DNA from: Erysipelotrichaceae bacterium | Lineage (GTDB): Bacteria > Bacillota_I > Bacilli_A > Erysipelotrichales > Erysipelotrichaceae | Assembly (NCBI GenBank): GCA_030523555.1 | Contig: JAUNIH010000012.1 | Location: 1 to 35,992 of the forward strand | Reading direction: 5' to 3' | DNA length: 35,992 nt | Shown: positions 24,607 through 31,975 of the stretch, in pieces | How positions within the stretch are numbered: position 1 is the stretch's first letter | How the letters are laid out: every line of letters begins with the position of its first letter | Notes under the pieces: generated by a model | Seen by the model: only the letters and a program-made list of their open reading frames with translations | Told to the model about the DNA's origin: nothing | The model's database searches: none | Position numbers and translations under genes: made by a program

Positions 24607-25131
24607 ATGAATAATATGAATCTGAAAGAACTGAAAGAATATCTTAAACTTGAACCCTTAAATAAAGAAGGAGGTCTTATAGGTTATCCTTATGTATCGG
24701 ATGAAATCATTAAAGAAGGAATACTGGAAGATAGAGATGGTGATAGACCATTATGCGGGACTATCTATTATGTGCTTACGCCAAACTCATTTTCGAGGAT
24801 GCATAAACTGGTGAGTGATGAGATATGGTATTACCATGATGGACCAGCTTTAAAGATGCTGCTGATAGATGAAGAAGGAAACAGCGAAATAAAGTATCTG
24901 GGTAATAATCTTAAAAAAGGTGAAACACCACAGATTACCGTAAAAAGAAATACATGGCAGGGAGCATTGATGAATGAGGATGGCGAATATACGCTTGTCT
25001 CTACATCAATGGCACCAAAATACTGTGACAGTGATTATACTGACGGATATTATGATGATCTTAAGAATTATGTTAAGGAAGAAGAAAAAGAGCTGTTAAA
25101 AAGACTGACGGGTGAGCCGGTATATGAGTAA
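24607..25131 (+). CDS. Cupin_5 (DUF985) family protein
   Basis: This 174-residue protein matches the Cupin_5/DUF985 family. It has the cupin strand TIYYVLTPNSFSRMHKLVSDEIWYYHDG with a His and acidic residue suited to metal or ligand binding, then KRNTWQGA, and a second motif YTLVSTSMAPKYCDSDYT typical of the family's end. Members are small beta-barrel proteins; a few are linked to sugar or nucleotide-sugar binding, but function is mostly unknown. It is divergent from marR-degV across 75 bp that contain the MarR operator, so it may belong to the same regulon. Confidence 0.85.
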   Translation: MNNMNLKELKEYLKLEPLNKEGGLIGYPYVSDEIIKEGILEDRDGDRPLCGTIYYVLTPNSFSRMHKLVSDEIWYYHDGPALKMLLIDEEGNSEIKYLGNNLKKGETPQITVKRNTWQGALMNEDGEYTLVSTSMAPKYCDSDYTDGYYDDLKNYVKEEEKELLKRLTGEPVYE

Positions 25132-25175
25132 AAAAACAGAAAAAATAAAAATTTGTTTATTTTTCTAAAAAAGTG

Positions 25176-25204
25176 TTGACATTTATTTTCTAAGTTGATA
25201 ATAT
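25176..25204 (+). promoter_or_regulatory. Promoter of the large non-coding RNA
   Basis: A perfect TTGACA (25176-25181) and TAATAT (25199-25204) are 17 nt apart. Transcription is expected near 25210, where the first hairpin of the RNA begins. It is one of the best promoters in the window and no start codon with a ribosome site follows it. Confidence 0.8.
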
Positions 25205-25209
25205 TAACA

Positions 25210-26421
25210 AGCACCAAGGAAACAAAGTGCTGCAGGATAGAGTCGTAAGGCTCTAAAATGTAAAAAGTGCGGTGCAGTCTCGAGTAATCAGGGCTGTCAA
25301 AGCCGGCGGAGAAATCCGACGGAAAAAGCACAGCGAGTAAGGATGCGAAAGTATCACGAAAGCATTGGTCATCAGCGGTTATTAGAGAAATCGAAGTGGC
25401 CGGGAAAGCTGAAGAACCTGAAAGGGTTTGAAGGTGAAGTGATGAGTTGAATGGGATGAAAGGCCTGTTCAATAAGGTGCCAGTAAGCCGGAAGAAATGA
25501 AGGTTAGGTATGACAACGCAGAGATCTTGTGTTTCTGTGGGGCCAGGGGCACAACGCAAAGGAAACGATGCGTTAAGGAAAGCGCGAGCAGAGAGATCTG
25601 GAAAGGTGAGCTGGTGAAAGCCGGCAAACAAAAAGCGCGAAGCTGTAGTCGAAAGATGAAGGCTGACAACCGGGGGAACCTAGAGAAAACTAAGCGGAAA
25701 CCGGTTGGACTTTAATCCGTAAGGGTTGGGGTCAAATGCGAAGCTCGTAAGAGTGAAAGCCGAAGGTGGACGAAAGAAGACCTGAGGAAACAGCAGAGTG
25801 AGTAGGATAGTGAAAACTGTCGGAAAGCGGAAAATCGTCACACGACATGTTCAGTGATGGATGTTGAGTGAAAAGTCTGAATGGCCTTTTAAGGAAGTCA
25901 GGAAAGAGGCGAGGCCGATGGAAGTGTAGACCGAAGTCGGAGAGGGTGTCTAGCAGTGAAGAGGGTGACCTCGGTGACTGGATAAAGTAACGCATGACTC
26001 GAAAGAGTTGTGTGGGACAAAGGATACGAAGCAGATGGTCATTGCAGTGAGTCTGTTTCAAGGGAATTGCAGTCGAAAGATGCATAGGCTCAAGGCAAGT
26101 TCCTGTGAATGCGGAAGTAATGAAACATTCACTGAGGTTCAGGTTGCCGGTAACGGGAGTCTGAAAGAAAGGGGCGGCTGGTGTTAAGAACCAGTAAGCG
26201 CGAACTTGGAAATCTGGTTAAACACAGAGGGATAAGGGAAGCCTGTTATGCAGGAAAAAGCGGCAGCGGTGGATTTATTCACAGCTGTGAAAGGTAGTGC
26301 TAAAAACTGAAAAACTGAACCTGGAAACAGGGGAAACTGAAAGAATATATTCTTTAATGCCTTGAGGCTTAAAGACGATATGCACGAAATTATAAGGCAT
26401 CACGTGAGTGGTGCCTTTTTT
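25210..26421 (+). ncRNA. Very large structured non-coding RNA, about 1.2 kb, class not identified
   Basis: The stretch 25132-26506 has no credible protein gene: frames are short, have no ribosome sites and resemble no family. It changes visibly in composition, being rich in G and A on the plus strand, and runs from a consensus promoter to a strong terminator. Direct structural signs are many GNRA-capped hairpins, with loops at 25245 (GUAA, 7-bp stem), 25311, 25347, 25420, 25719, 25747, 26001 (GAAA, 10-bp stem 25991-26014) and 26324. There are also longer stems such as 25667-25673 with 25701-25707 (CAACCGG/CCGGUUG), 25553-25558 with 25569-25574, and 26178-26182 with 26090-series partner 26190-26194. 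A 5' hairpin (AGCAC/GUGCU) starts at the predicted transcription start. Size and style recall OLE, GOLLD and ROOL, but I cannot place it in any. No group II intron domain V, RNase P or tmRNA signature is seen. Confidence 0.82.
26394..26421 (+). terminator. Terminator of the large RNA
   Basis: AAGGCAUCAC pairs with GUGGUGCCUU (10 bp, one U-G) around a GUGA loop and is followed by six T. The 5' arm can alternatively pair with AUGCCUU at 26357-26363. Confidence 0.88.
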
Positions 26422-26506
26422 ATGTTTACTTTCAGAAAAGTATTGCAGGTAATTGTATACTAGTGTAAAGAGCGGTAAAATTATCGTAAATACGAGGTAA
26501 ATCAAA

Positions 26507-28183
26507 ATGAGTAGAGCTGACATTGTTTCTGCCCTCTTACAGCTGATTGCCGGAGTTGGTATTTTCATGATTGCCTGTACAAGAGTAAGTTCCAATCTTG
26601 AAGCCATCTCCAGTAATAAACTGAAAGAACTTCTGACTAAAATTTCTGACAATACCTTACTGGGTATACTGACAGGTGCCATTACGACAGCCATCATTCA
26701 GTCTTCGAGTGCGACGACGGTCATGGCCATCGGTTTTGTCGATGCGGGTATCATGTCCCTTAATCAGGCGGCAAATATCATCTATGGTGGAGAAATCGGT
26801 ACGACTATTACCGGACAGATTGTATCTTTAGGTATGTTTGGTACAGGTACATCGGTTTCCATGAATGTAATATTTGGTGCTATGACCGGTATCGGTGTCT
26901 TTGTGGAAATGGCTTTAAGTGATGATAAGAAGAAAACCATCTGCAAGGTTGTATCGGGACTGGGGATGCTGTTTGTAGGTTTAAATCTGATGTCATCTTC
27001 CATGAAGTCCTTTGCCCAGCTTGAAGAAATCAGAATGATGCTGGCGGGTATAGATAATTTCCTGATACTAACACTTGCCGGTGCCGTACTTACAGCGATT
27101 ATCCAGTCTTCTTCAGCCATGACATCGATTGCGATTACAATGGTCGTTTCAGGACTGATTACTATTGATCAGGGTATCTATATTACTTTAGGTGCCAATA
27201 TCGGTACCTGTTTTACCGGTTTCCTGGCGGGTTCTACAGGTGGCGTCAATGCACGAAGAACCTCTATGATACAGACGATCTTTAATATCGCGGGAGTTAT
27301 TCTGGCACTGATTATCAATGAAGTTCTGATTATGGTAACTCATGGCAGTGTATCTTTTGGTACCTTAATGGCATCAATGTTCCCGGGTATACCGCAGACA
27401 CAGCTGGCTATGTTCCATACGATTTTCAACATCCTTTCGGTAGTTCTGGTTATACCGGTTGCGCCATGGCTTATTGAACTTTCCAAGAAGATTGTTCCGG
27501 ATGAAATCGACACTCCTGTAGAAAGTGATGAACCGCATATGTACTATATCAACAGCTATATGCTGAAGACTCCGGTTATTGCCGTTAAACAGCTCAAGAA
27601 CGAAATTCTCAATATGGCAGAACAGGCCATGAACAACTTCAATATGGCAATAGATGGTTTTGCCTCAACAGAATTTGTAGACAAGAATGAATTTGATAAA
27701 GTTGAAGAACAGCTTGACTATGTCAACAACAACCTTCCACAGTTTATTACCGCCTTATCTTCAACCAAGATAAGTCCGGAAGACCGTGCTTTCCTTTCTG
27801 CCGCCTACCATGTCATTATCGATATTGAAAGAATAGGTGATTACGCAGTCAATCTTACAGAATATATTGATACATTAAGAAATGACAACAGGTCCTTCAG
27901 TGAAGAAGCCAACGAAGAAATACAGATTCTTAAAGGAAAAATCAATGACCTATATGCCTCTATCATTGAAATATACCGCCTTGGCAACGTTGACAACATC
28001 AAAGAAGCCCAGGATATAGAAGATGGTATTGATGAATATACGAAACTGATGGAAGAAAATCATATCCACAGAATGAGTGAAAACATATGTACACCTAGAA
28101 CGGGAGCTATCTTCCTTTCGATGATAACGGAACTTGAAAGAGTAGCTGACCACCTGATGAATATCGCTCAGTATGGTATCTGA
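26507..28183 (+). CDS. Na+/phosphate cotransporter with C-terminal PhoU-like domain
   Basis: This 558-residue membrane protein is of the NptA/YjbB type. The N-terminal membrane part (about 1-325) contains the two inverted Na/Pi-cotransport repeats, each with the diagnostic QSSSA motif: AIIQSSSATTVMAIGFVDAG and AIIQSSSAMTSIAITMVVSG. Residues about 345-558 form a helical PhoU-like domain (ending in ELERVADHLMNIAQYGI), a fusion common in bacterial members. It imports inorganic phosphate or balances its level using the sodium gradient. GAGG lies about 10 nt before the ATG. The gene follows the large RNA's terminator by 85 nt, so it either has its own weak promoter (TATACT near 26456) or depends on read-through from the RNA. 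Confidence 0.93.
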   Translation: MSRADIVSALLQLIAGVGIFMIACTRVSSNLEAISSNKLKELLTKISDNTLLGILTGAITTAIIQSSSATTVMAIGFVDAGIMSLNQAANIIYGGEIGTTITGQIVSLGMFGTGTSVSMNVIFGAMTGIGVFVEMALSDDKKKTICKVVSGLGMLFVGLNLMSSSMKSFAQLEEIRMMLAGIDNFLILTLAGAVLTAIIQSSSAMTSIAITMVVSGLITIDQGIYITLGANIGTCFTGFLAGSTGGVNARRTSMIQTIFNIAGVILALIINEVLIMVTHGSVSFGTLMASMFPGIPQTQLAMFHTIFNILSVVLVIPVAPWLIELSKKIVPDEIDTPVESDEPHMYYINSYMLKTPVIAVKQLKNEILNMAEQAMNNFNMAIDGFASTEFVDKNEFDKVEEQLDYVNNNLPQFITALSSTKISPEDRAFLSAAYHVIIDIERIGDYAVNLTEYIDTLRNDNRSFSEEANEEIQILKGKINDLYASIIEIYRLGNVDNIKEAQDIEDGIDEYTKLMEENHIHRMSENICTPRTGAIFLSMITELERVADHLMNIAQYGI

Positions 28184-28185
28184 TT

Positions 28186-28217
28186 AAAAAGACTTCAATT
28201 TAACTGAAGTCTTTTTT
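28186..28217. terminator. Bidirectional terminator
   Basis: AAAAAGACTTCA pairs with TGAAGTCTTTTT (12 bp) around a 7-nt loop, with T runs on both strands. It lies between the convergent phosphate transporter and ABC permease genes. Confidence 0.9.
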
Positions 28218-28224
28218 ATGTTAT

Positions 28225-29472
28225 TTATTCATATCTTAGGGCGTCTATCGGATTCATGGAAGCGGCCTTGTTGGCAGGATAATAACCGAAGAAGACACCG
28301 ATGGCCATGGAAAACAGCATTGATCCAAGACACGTACTCATACTGATACTGGCATTCATACCAAGCAGATTTGCGGCAAACAGACCTAAAGCTATACCAA
28401 GGGCAATACCGATAACTCCACCGATCAGACAGACGATCACGCTTTCTACGATAAACTGCATTCTTATGGCACTGTTTTTTGCGCCTAACGCTTTTCTGGT
28501 ACCGATTTCTCTTGTTCGTTCGGTAATTGATACCAGCATGATGTTCATAACACCGATGCCTCCTACAAGTAAGGATATGGCAGCGATAGCGCTGATGGCA
28601 TAGGTTACGGTGCTGAGGATGCTGCTCATTGTCTCTAACATACTGGCGAGGTTGCTGACAGAAACGGTATATGTGTCATTGCGCAGATAGAAGCTCTGAA
28701 AGAAGGTCTCTGTAGCGCTTAGGAAGGCATCGCTTTCAACGTCGGTTTTGGCAATGACAGTGATGGTACTGTATCCGTCATTGGCTCTCATCAGATGTTT
28801 GGCTGTGCTTACCGGTATGTAACATGTAGACATCATTGAAGAAGAATCATCTGTTTCATATACACCGATAATATAGAAGCTTTCTGTAATCCCGTTGATG
28901 TTGAGGTTGGTTTTTGTGCCGATCAGGTCCGTATAACTGTCATCATACAGATCACTCACAAGATCTGAACCTATCACCAGATAATTGTTTTTACTGTCAT
29001 AATCATTCTGGTTGAACCATCTGCCGGTCAGAATATTCAGTTCATTGGCATCAGCGTATTCCATATTGACCCCACTGATAGTGATATTTTCAGAAGAAGA
29101 TCCGTTTCTGATAGTCAGCTGACCGACTGATTCGCTATAGGTTACATAATCCACATATTCACCATAGGCATCAAGATATTCACTTATCATGTCTTCACTT
29201 ATCAGATCGCTTTCGCTGTAGCTGTTTCTTGAAAACATGCGGGCACTCATTCCCGAAGAACTGTCGTCTTTACTGGTAAGACTGACAGTCATATTGGTAA
29301 TACCGAAGGAACTTAAAGAAGAAGATATGGAGCCGTTTAAGGAACCGCCGACTGTGACAATCGCAATAACCGAGGCAATACCGATGATTATTCCCAGCAT
29401 TGTCAGTAAAGATCGCATTTTATTGGCTTTAAGGGAACTGAAAGCCATCAGGATGTTATCAGTGAAGTTCAT
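28225..29472 (-). CDS. MacB-type ABC transporter permease
   Basis: This 415-residue permease has the MacB/FtsX architecture. An N-terminal membrane helix carries the MacB signature (ANKMRSLLTMLGIIIGIASV), a large extracytoplasmic domain spans about 50-285, and three helices at the end include LLVGGIGVMNIMLVSITERT and REIGTRKALGAKNS. The frame is open from 29493, but I start at MNFTDN (29472), which has AGAGGA 7-8 nt upstream. It overlaps the ATPase gene by 14 nt. Proteins of this type do not move substrate through the membrane directly but drive export of peptides, antibiotics or envelope molecules by mechanotransmission. Together with the next two genes it forms a complete tripartite-like exporter. 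Confidence 0.92.
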   Translation of the reverse strand: MNFTDNILMAFSSLKANKMRSLLTMLGIIIGIASVIAIVTVGGSLNGSISSSLSSFGITNMTVSLTSKDDSSSGMSARMFSRNSYSESDLISEDMISEYLDAYGEYVDYVTYSESVGQLTIRNGSSSENITISGVNMEYADANELNILTGRWFNQNDYDSKNNYLVIGSDLVSDLYDDSYTDLIGTKTNLNINGITESFYIIGVYETDDSSSMMSTCYIPVSTAKHLMRANDGYSTITVIAKTDVESDAFLSATETFFQSFYLRNDTYTVSVSNLASMLETMSSILSTVTYAISAIAAISLLVGGIGVMNIMLVSITERTREIGTRKALGAKNSAIRMQFIVESVIVCLIGGVIGIALGIALGLFAANLLGMNASISMSTCLGSMLFSMAIGVFFGYYPANKAASMNPIDALRYE

Positions 29473-30166
29473 AGTTATTTCCTCTTCTTTCACTGATGAT
29501 CTGACCGTCTGACAGGGTCAGAATTCTTTCACATTCTTCTGCCAGAGCCGTAGAGTGGGTAATCAGAACAATGATTTTATGATGGTTTTTATGAAGGTCA
29601 TGGAATAGATCCATAACGGTACGGCTGGTATCAGAATCAAGGGCTCCTGTAGGTTCATCCGCAAGAATAAGGGCCGGTTCGTTGGCAAGGGCTCTTGCGA
29701 TAGCTACCCTTTGTTTCTGACCGCCGGAAAGTTCATTGGGAAGGTGGGTACTTCGATCAGCCATACCCACCTGTTCAAGAAGTTCCATCGCTCTTTTCGA
29801 TCTTGTCTTGGCAGGAACACCCTTATAGGACATCGGAAGTTCCACGTTTTTTATGGCGTTCATTCTGCCTATCAGATTGAAAGTCTGAAAGACAAAACCG
29901 ATCTTTTCATTACGGATTGAAGAAAGATCATCGTCCTTGGCTTCATTTATCTTGAGATTATCCAGAATATATTCACCGCTTGTAGGTTTATCAAGAGCGC
30001 CGATAATATTCATAAGAGTGGATTTACCCGATCCGGATTCACCGACAATGGCTACAAATTCACCTTCACTGATGGTGATACTGATACCATGAAGAACCTC
30101 AAATTCATTTTCACTGCCGATATAGAAGCTCTTGCGGATATCATTCAGTTTTATAAGTTCAGCCAT
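29459..30166 (-). CDS. ABC transporter ATPase of the MacB/LolD type
   Basis: This 235-residue nucleotide-binding subunit has all motifs: Walker A GESGSGKSTL, Q-loop in FVFQTFNLI, signature LSGGQKQRVAIARAL, Walker B LILADEPTGALDS and the H-loop histidine in VLITHSTALAEE. The TGALD sequence after Walker B is typical of the LolD/MacB/FtsE group. I start at MAELIKLND (30166), preceded by GGAGG 6-7 nt upstream; the open frame begins at 30190, inside the adaptor gene's end. It energises the permease encoded immediately downstream. Confidence 0.95.
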   Translation of the reverse strand: MAELIKLNDIRKSFYIGSENEFEVLHGISITISEGEFVAIVGESGSGKSTLMNIIGALDKPTSGEYILDNLKINEAKDDDLSSIRNEKIGFVFQTFNLIGRMNAIKNVELPMSYKGVPAKTRSKRAMELLEQVGMADRSTHLPNELSGGQKQRVAIARALANEPALILADEPTGALDSDTSRTVMDLFHDLHKNHHKIIVLITHSTALAEECERILTLSDGQIISERRGNNYELH

Positions 30167-30186
30167 CAGTTGCCTCCAGGCATGCC

Positions 30187-31815
30187 TCAAGGCATCTGTC
30201 CACCGCCACCATAGTCTCTTCCATTACACGGCATTGACCCACCGATATTAAAACCTGAAGGGAAATCCTGATTTGAAGTATCTATTTCGACACTGGTGGC
30301 ATTTTCATCAGCTGCCGCTCTGATCTTCATGCCTTCGCTTAATTCTGAAGAACTTATTTCAATGTAGTAATCATTTGTTTCACCGGTATTTACGACGATT
30401 TCATAGAAGTCACCGTTAGAATCCTGCGCATAGACAACACTTTCACCAAAATCGTTTGTGCCTACCGCATCAATCGGTACGGTATAGACATCATCAATAC
30501 TTGAAAGAATGATTTCAACTTCAACACTCATACCGATTTTAAGATTGCCGATGTCGGTGCTTGTTACTTCAACAGTAACCGCAAATGTGGAAGCGGTAGA
30601 ACCCATGCTGGAACTGTTGGCTACAGCGGATACGGATGAAACTCTACCATCGAGCACTTCATCAATCGCATCGGAAGTGATACGGGCATTCATGCCTACA
30701 GATACGCTGTTTATATCATATTCATCGACATTGATTGATACCTTGAGTTTATTGGTGTCCTGAATGGTAGCGATATTATCGCTGACGGTTGATCCGACCG
30801 TGGCATTTAAAGAGGTGATAGTACCGCTGCTTTTGGCTTTAAGGGTACATTCATCAAGCTGATCATAGAGATCACTTAAGGTATCATTACTTACACCTTT
30901 AATCATGGCATCATAGGCAGAATCTTCTTTTGCCCTGCAGTCATTGAGGGTATTAAGCGCAGTATCACAGGTTTTCTTGGCCTGTTCATAGGCTGATTGG
31001 GCACTTGTACATGCCTGTTCCAGACTTGTATAGCCAACAGATGATTTTGCAGTATTAAGAGCACTTTCAGCGCTCTTGAGAGAACTGCTGGCATCATTAT
31101 AGGTATTTAAGGATGAAGTATATGTATTCAGAAGACTGTTATATTCATCAGCGTCTTTTCCTTCAGGCAGAAACGAACAGGCGCTGTCACTGCCAAAAGA
31201 CAGGCAGTCATTCATTGCGCTGTTGAGATTTGTGGTGGCAGTATCAAGAACGCTTTTTGCGTTATTGTAGTCACTGTTAAAGGAGCTCAGTTTACTTTCA
31301 GCCGTATCAAGGGCACTTTTGGCGGAGTTGTATGCCGATTCAGCAGTACTCATGGCAGTATATGCCGCATTATAGGTGTCTTTAGCTTTATTCTTGGCAT
31401 CTTCAGCGTCATAATAGGTATCCTGCAGTTTCTGATACTGGTCATCGCTGTTTTCGAGCTGTTTGTCTATTTCTTTCTGGATATCAGAACTGTCCAGTAT
31501 GACAATCGTATCTCCTTCACTTACATAATCTCCGACATCGACATTGACACTTTTTACGGTATAGCGCAATGAAGAAGAAACTGTTGAAACATTCTGTGAT
31601 TCAATGGTTCCGGTAGCGCTTATCGTATTATCGAGAGTACCTTTAAAAAGACTTACCGTTCTTGTATAGGTATAGATATTATCTGCAGTGCTATCTTTTT
31701 TGGGCTGCAGAAAATTATAGAGAAAGAAAGATCCTGCACCAAGCAGTACCACAAGAATTACTGTAATCAGTTTATGTTTTGTGATCCAAGATCCGATATC
31801 CTTTAACTTCTTCAT
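30187..31815 (-). CDS. MacA/HlyD-like membrane-fusion adaptor
   Basis: This 542-residue adaptor has an N-terminal membrane anchor (about 13-33), a split biotinyl-lipoyl-like domain (ISATGTIESQNVSTVSS and later SSGTITSLNATVGSTVSD), and an unusually long alpha-helical hairpin between them (about 110-330). The hairpin is full of near-repeats such as AESAYNSAKSALDTAESKL. Beta-barrel domains follow, and the tail is Gly-rich with NGRDYGGGGQMP. In Gram-positives such adaptors pair with MacB-type permeases to hand substrates across the thick wall. AGAGGAG lies 5 nt before the ATG. It is the first gene of the three-gene exporter operon, and direct repeats lie about 70 bp upstream. Confidence 0.9.
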   Translation of the reverse strand: MKKLKDIGSWITKHKLITVILVVLLGAGSFFLYNFLQPKKDSTADNIYTYTRTVSLFKGTLDNTISATGTIESQNVSTVSSSLRYTVKSVNVDVGDYVSEGDTIVILDSSDIQKEIDKQLENSDDQYQKLQDTYYDAEDAKNKAKDTYNAAYTAMSTAESAYNSAKSALDTAESKLSSFNSDYNNAKSVLDTATTNLNSAMNDCLSFGSDSACSFLPEGKDADEYNSLLNTYTSSLNTYNDASSSLKSAESALNTAKSSVGYTSLEQACTSAQSAYEQAKKTCDTALNTLNDCRAKEDSAYDAMIKGVSNDTLSDLYDQLDECTLKAKSSGTITSLNATVGSTVSDNIATIQDTNKLKVSINVDEYDINSVSVGMNARITSDAIDEVLDGRVSSVSAVANSSSMGSTASTFAVTVEVTSTDIGNLKIGMSVEVEIILSSIDDVYTVPIDAVGTNDFGESVVYAQDSNGDFYEIVVNTGETNDYYIEISSSELSEGMKIRAAADENATSVEIDTSNQDFPSGFNIGGSMPCNGRDYGGGGQMP

Positions 31816-31882
31816 AAAAACTCCTCTTTCGGGTTAAGTATATTTATCTTTCCTTAAATGAAACTTAAGTTTTCCTGAAATA

Positions 31883-31910
31883 TAAATGATATTTAAGTAA
31901 ATGATATTTA
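31883..31910. repeat. 13-bp direct repeats upstream of the ABC exporter operon
   Basis: TAAATGATATTTA occurs twice, at 31883-31895 and 31898-31910, a 15-bp period. Tandem sites of this kind are typical of response-regulator binding. They lie 68 bp upstream of the adaptor start. Confidence 0.5.
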
Positions 31911-31950
31911 CATATAAAGGAGAAGGATATAAAGTTCATAAATAAAAAAT

Positions 31951-31975
31951 AAAAACTGATTTGAAATCAGTTTTT
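31951..31975 (-). terminator. Terminator of the family 2 glycosidase gene
   Basis: AAAAACTGATT pairs with AATCAGTTTTT (11 bp) around a 3-nt loop. T runs flank both strands. It touches the glycosidase stop codon at 31974. Confidence 0.8.

Noticed and set aside
25497-25715. 72-codon plus-strand reading frame inside the large RNA
   Set aside because: It is very rich in Lys, Arg and Gly from purine-rich structural RNA, has no ribosome site and spans several predicted hairpins. No family resemblance.
25210-26421. Group II intron lacking a maturase
   Set aside because: A GUGCG-like sequence and many GAAA loops are present, but I find no domain V hairpin with the AGC triad near the 3' end, and the element has its own promoter and terminator. 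A covariance-model search would settle it.
25210-26421. RNase P RNA, tmRNA or rRNA fragment
   Set aside because: No conserved core motifs of these RNAs are visible and the length fits none of them.
25068-26697. Several minus-strand reading frames opposite the large RNA (25068-25631, 25732-26085, 26275-26697)
   Set aside because: They are antisense to the G/A-rich RNA, giving Ser/Leu/Phe/Pro-rich products without ribosome sites. Two also run into adjacent real genes.
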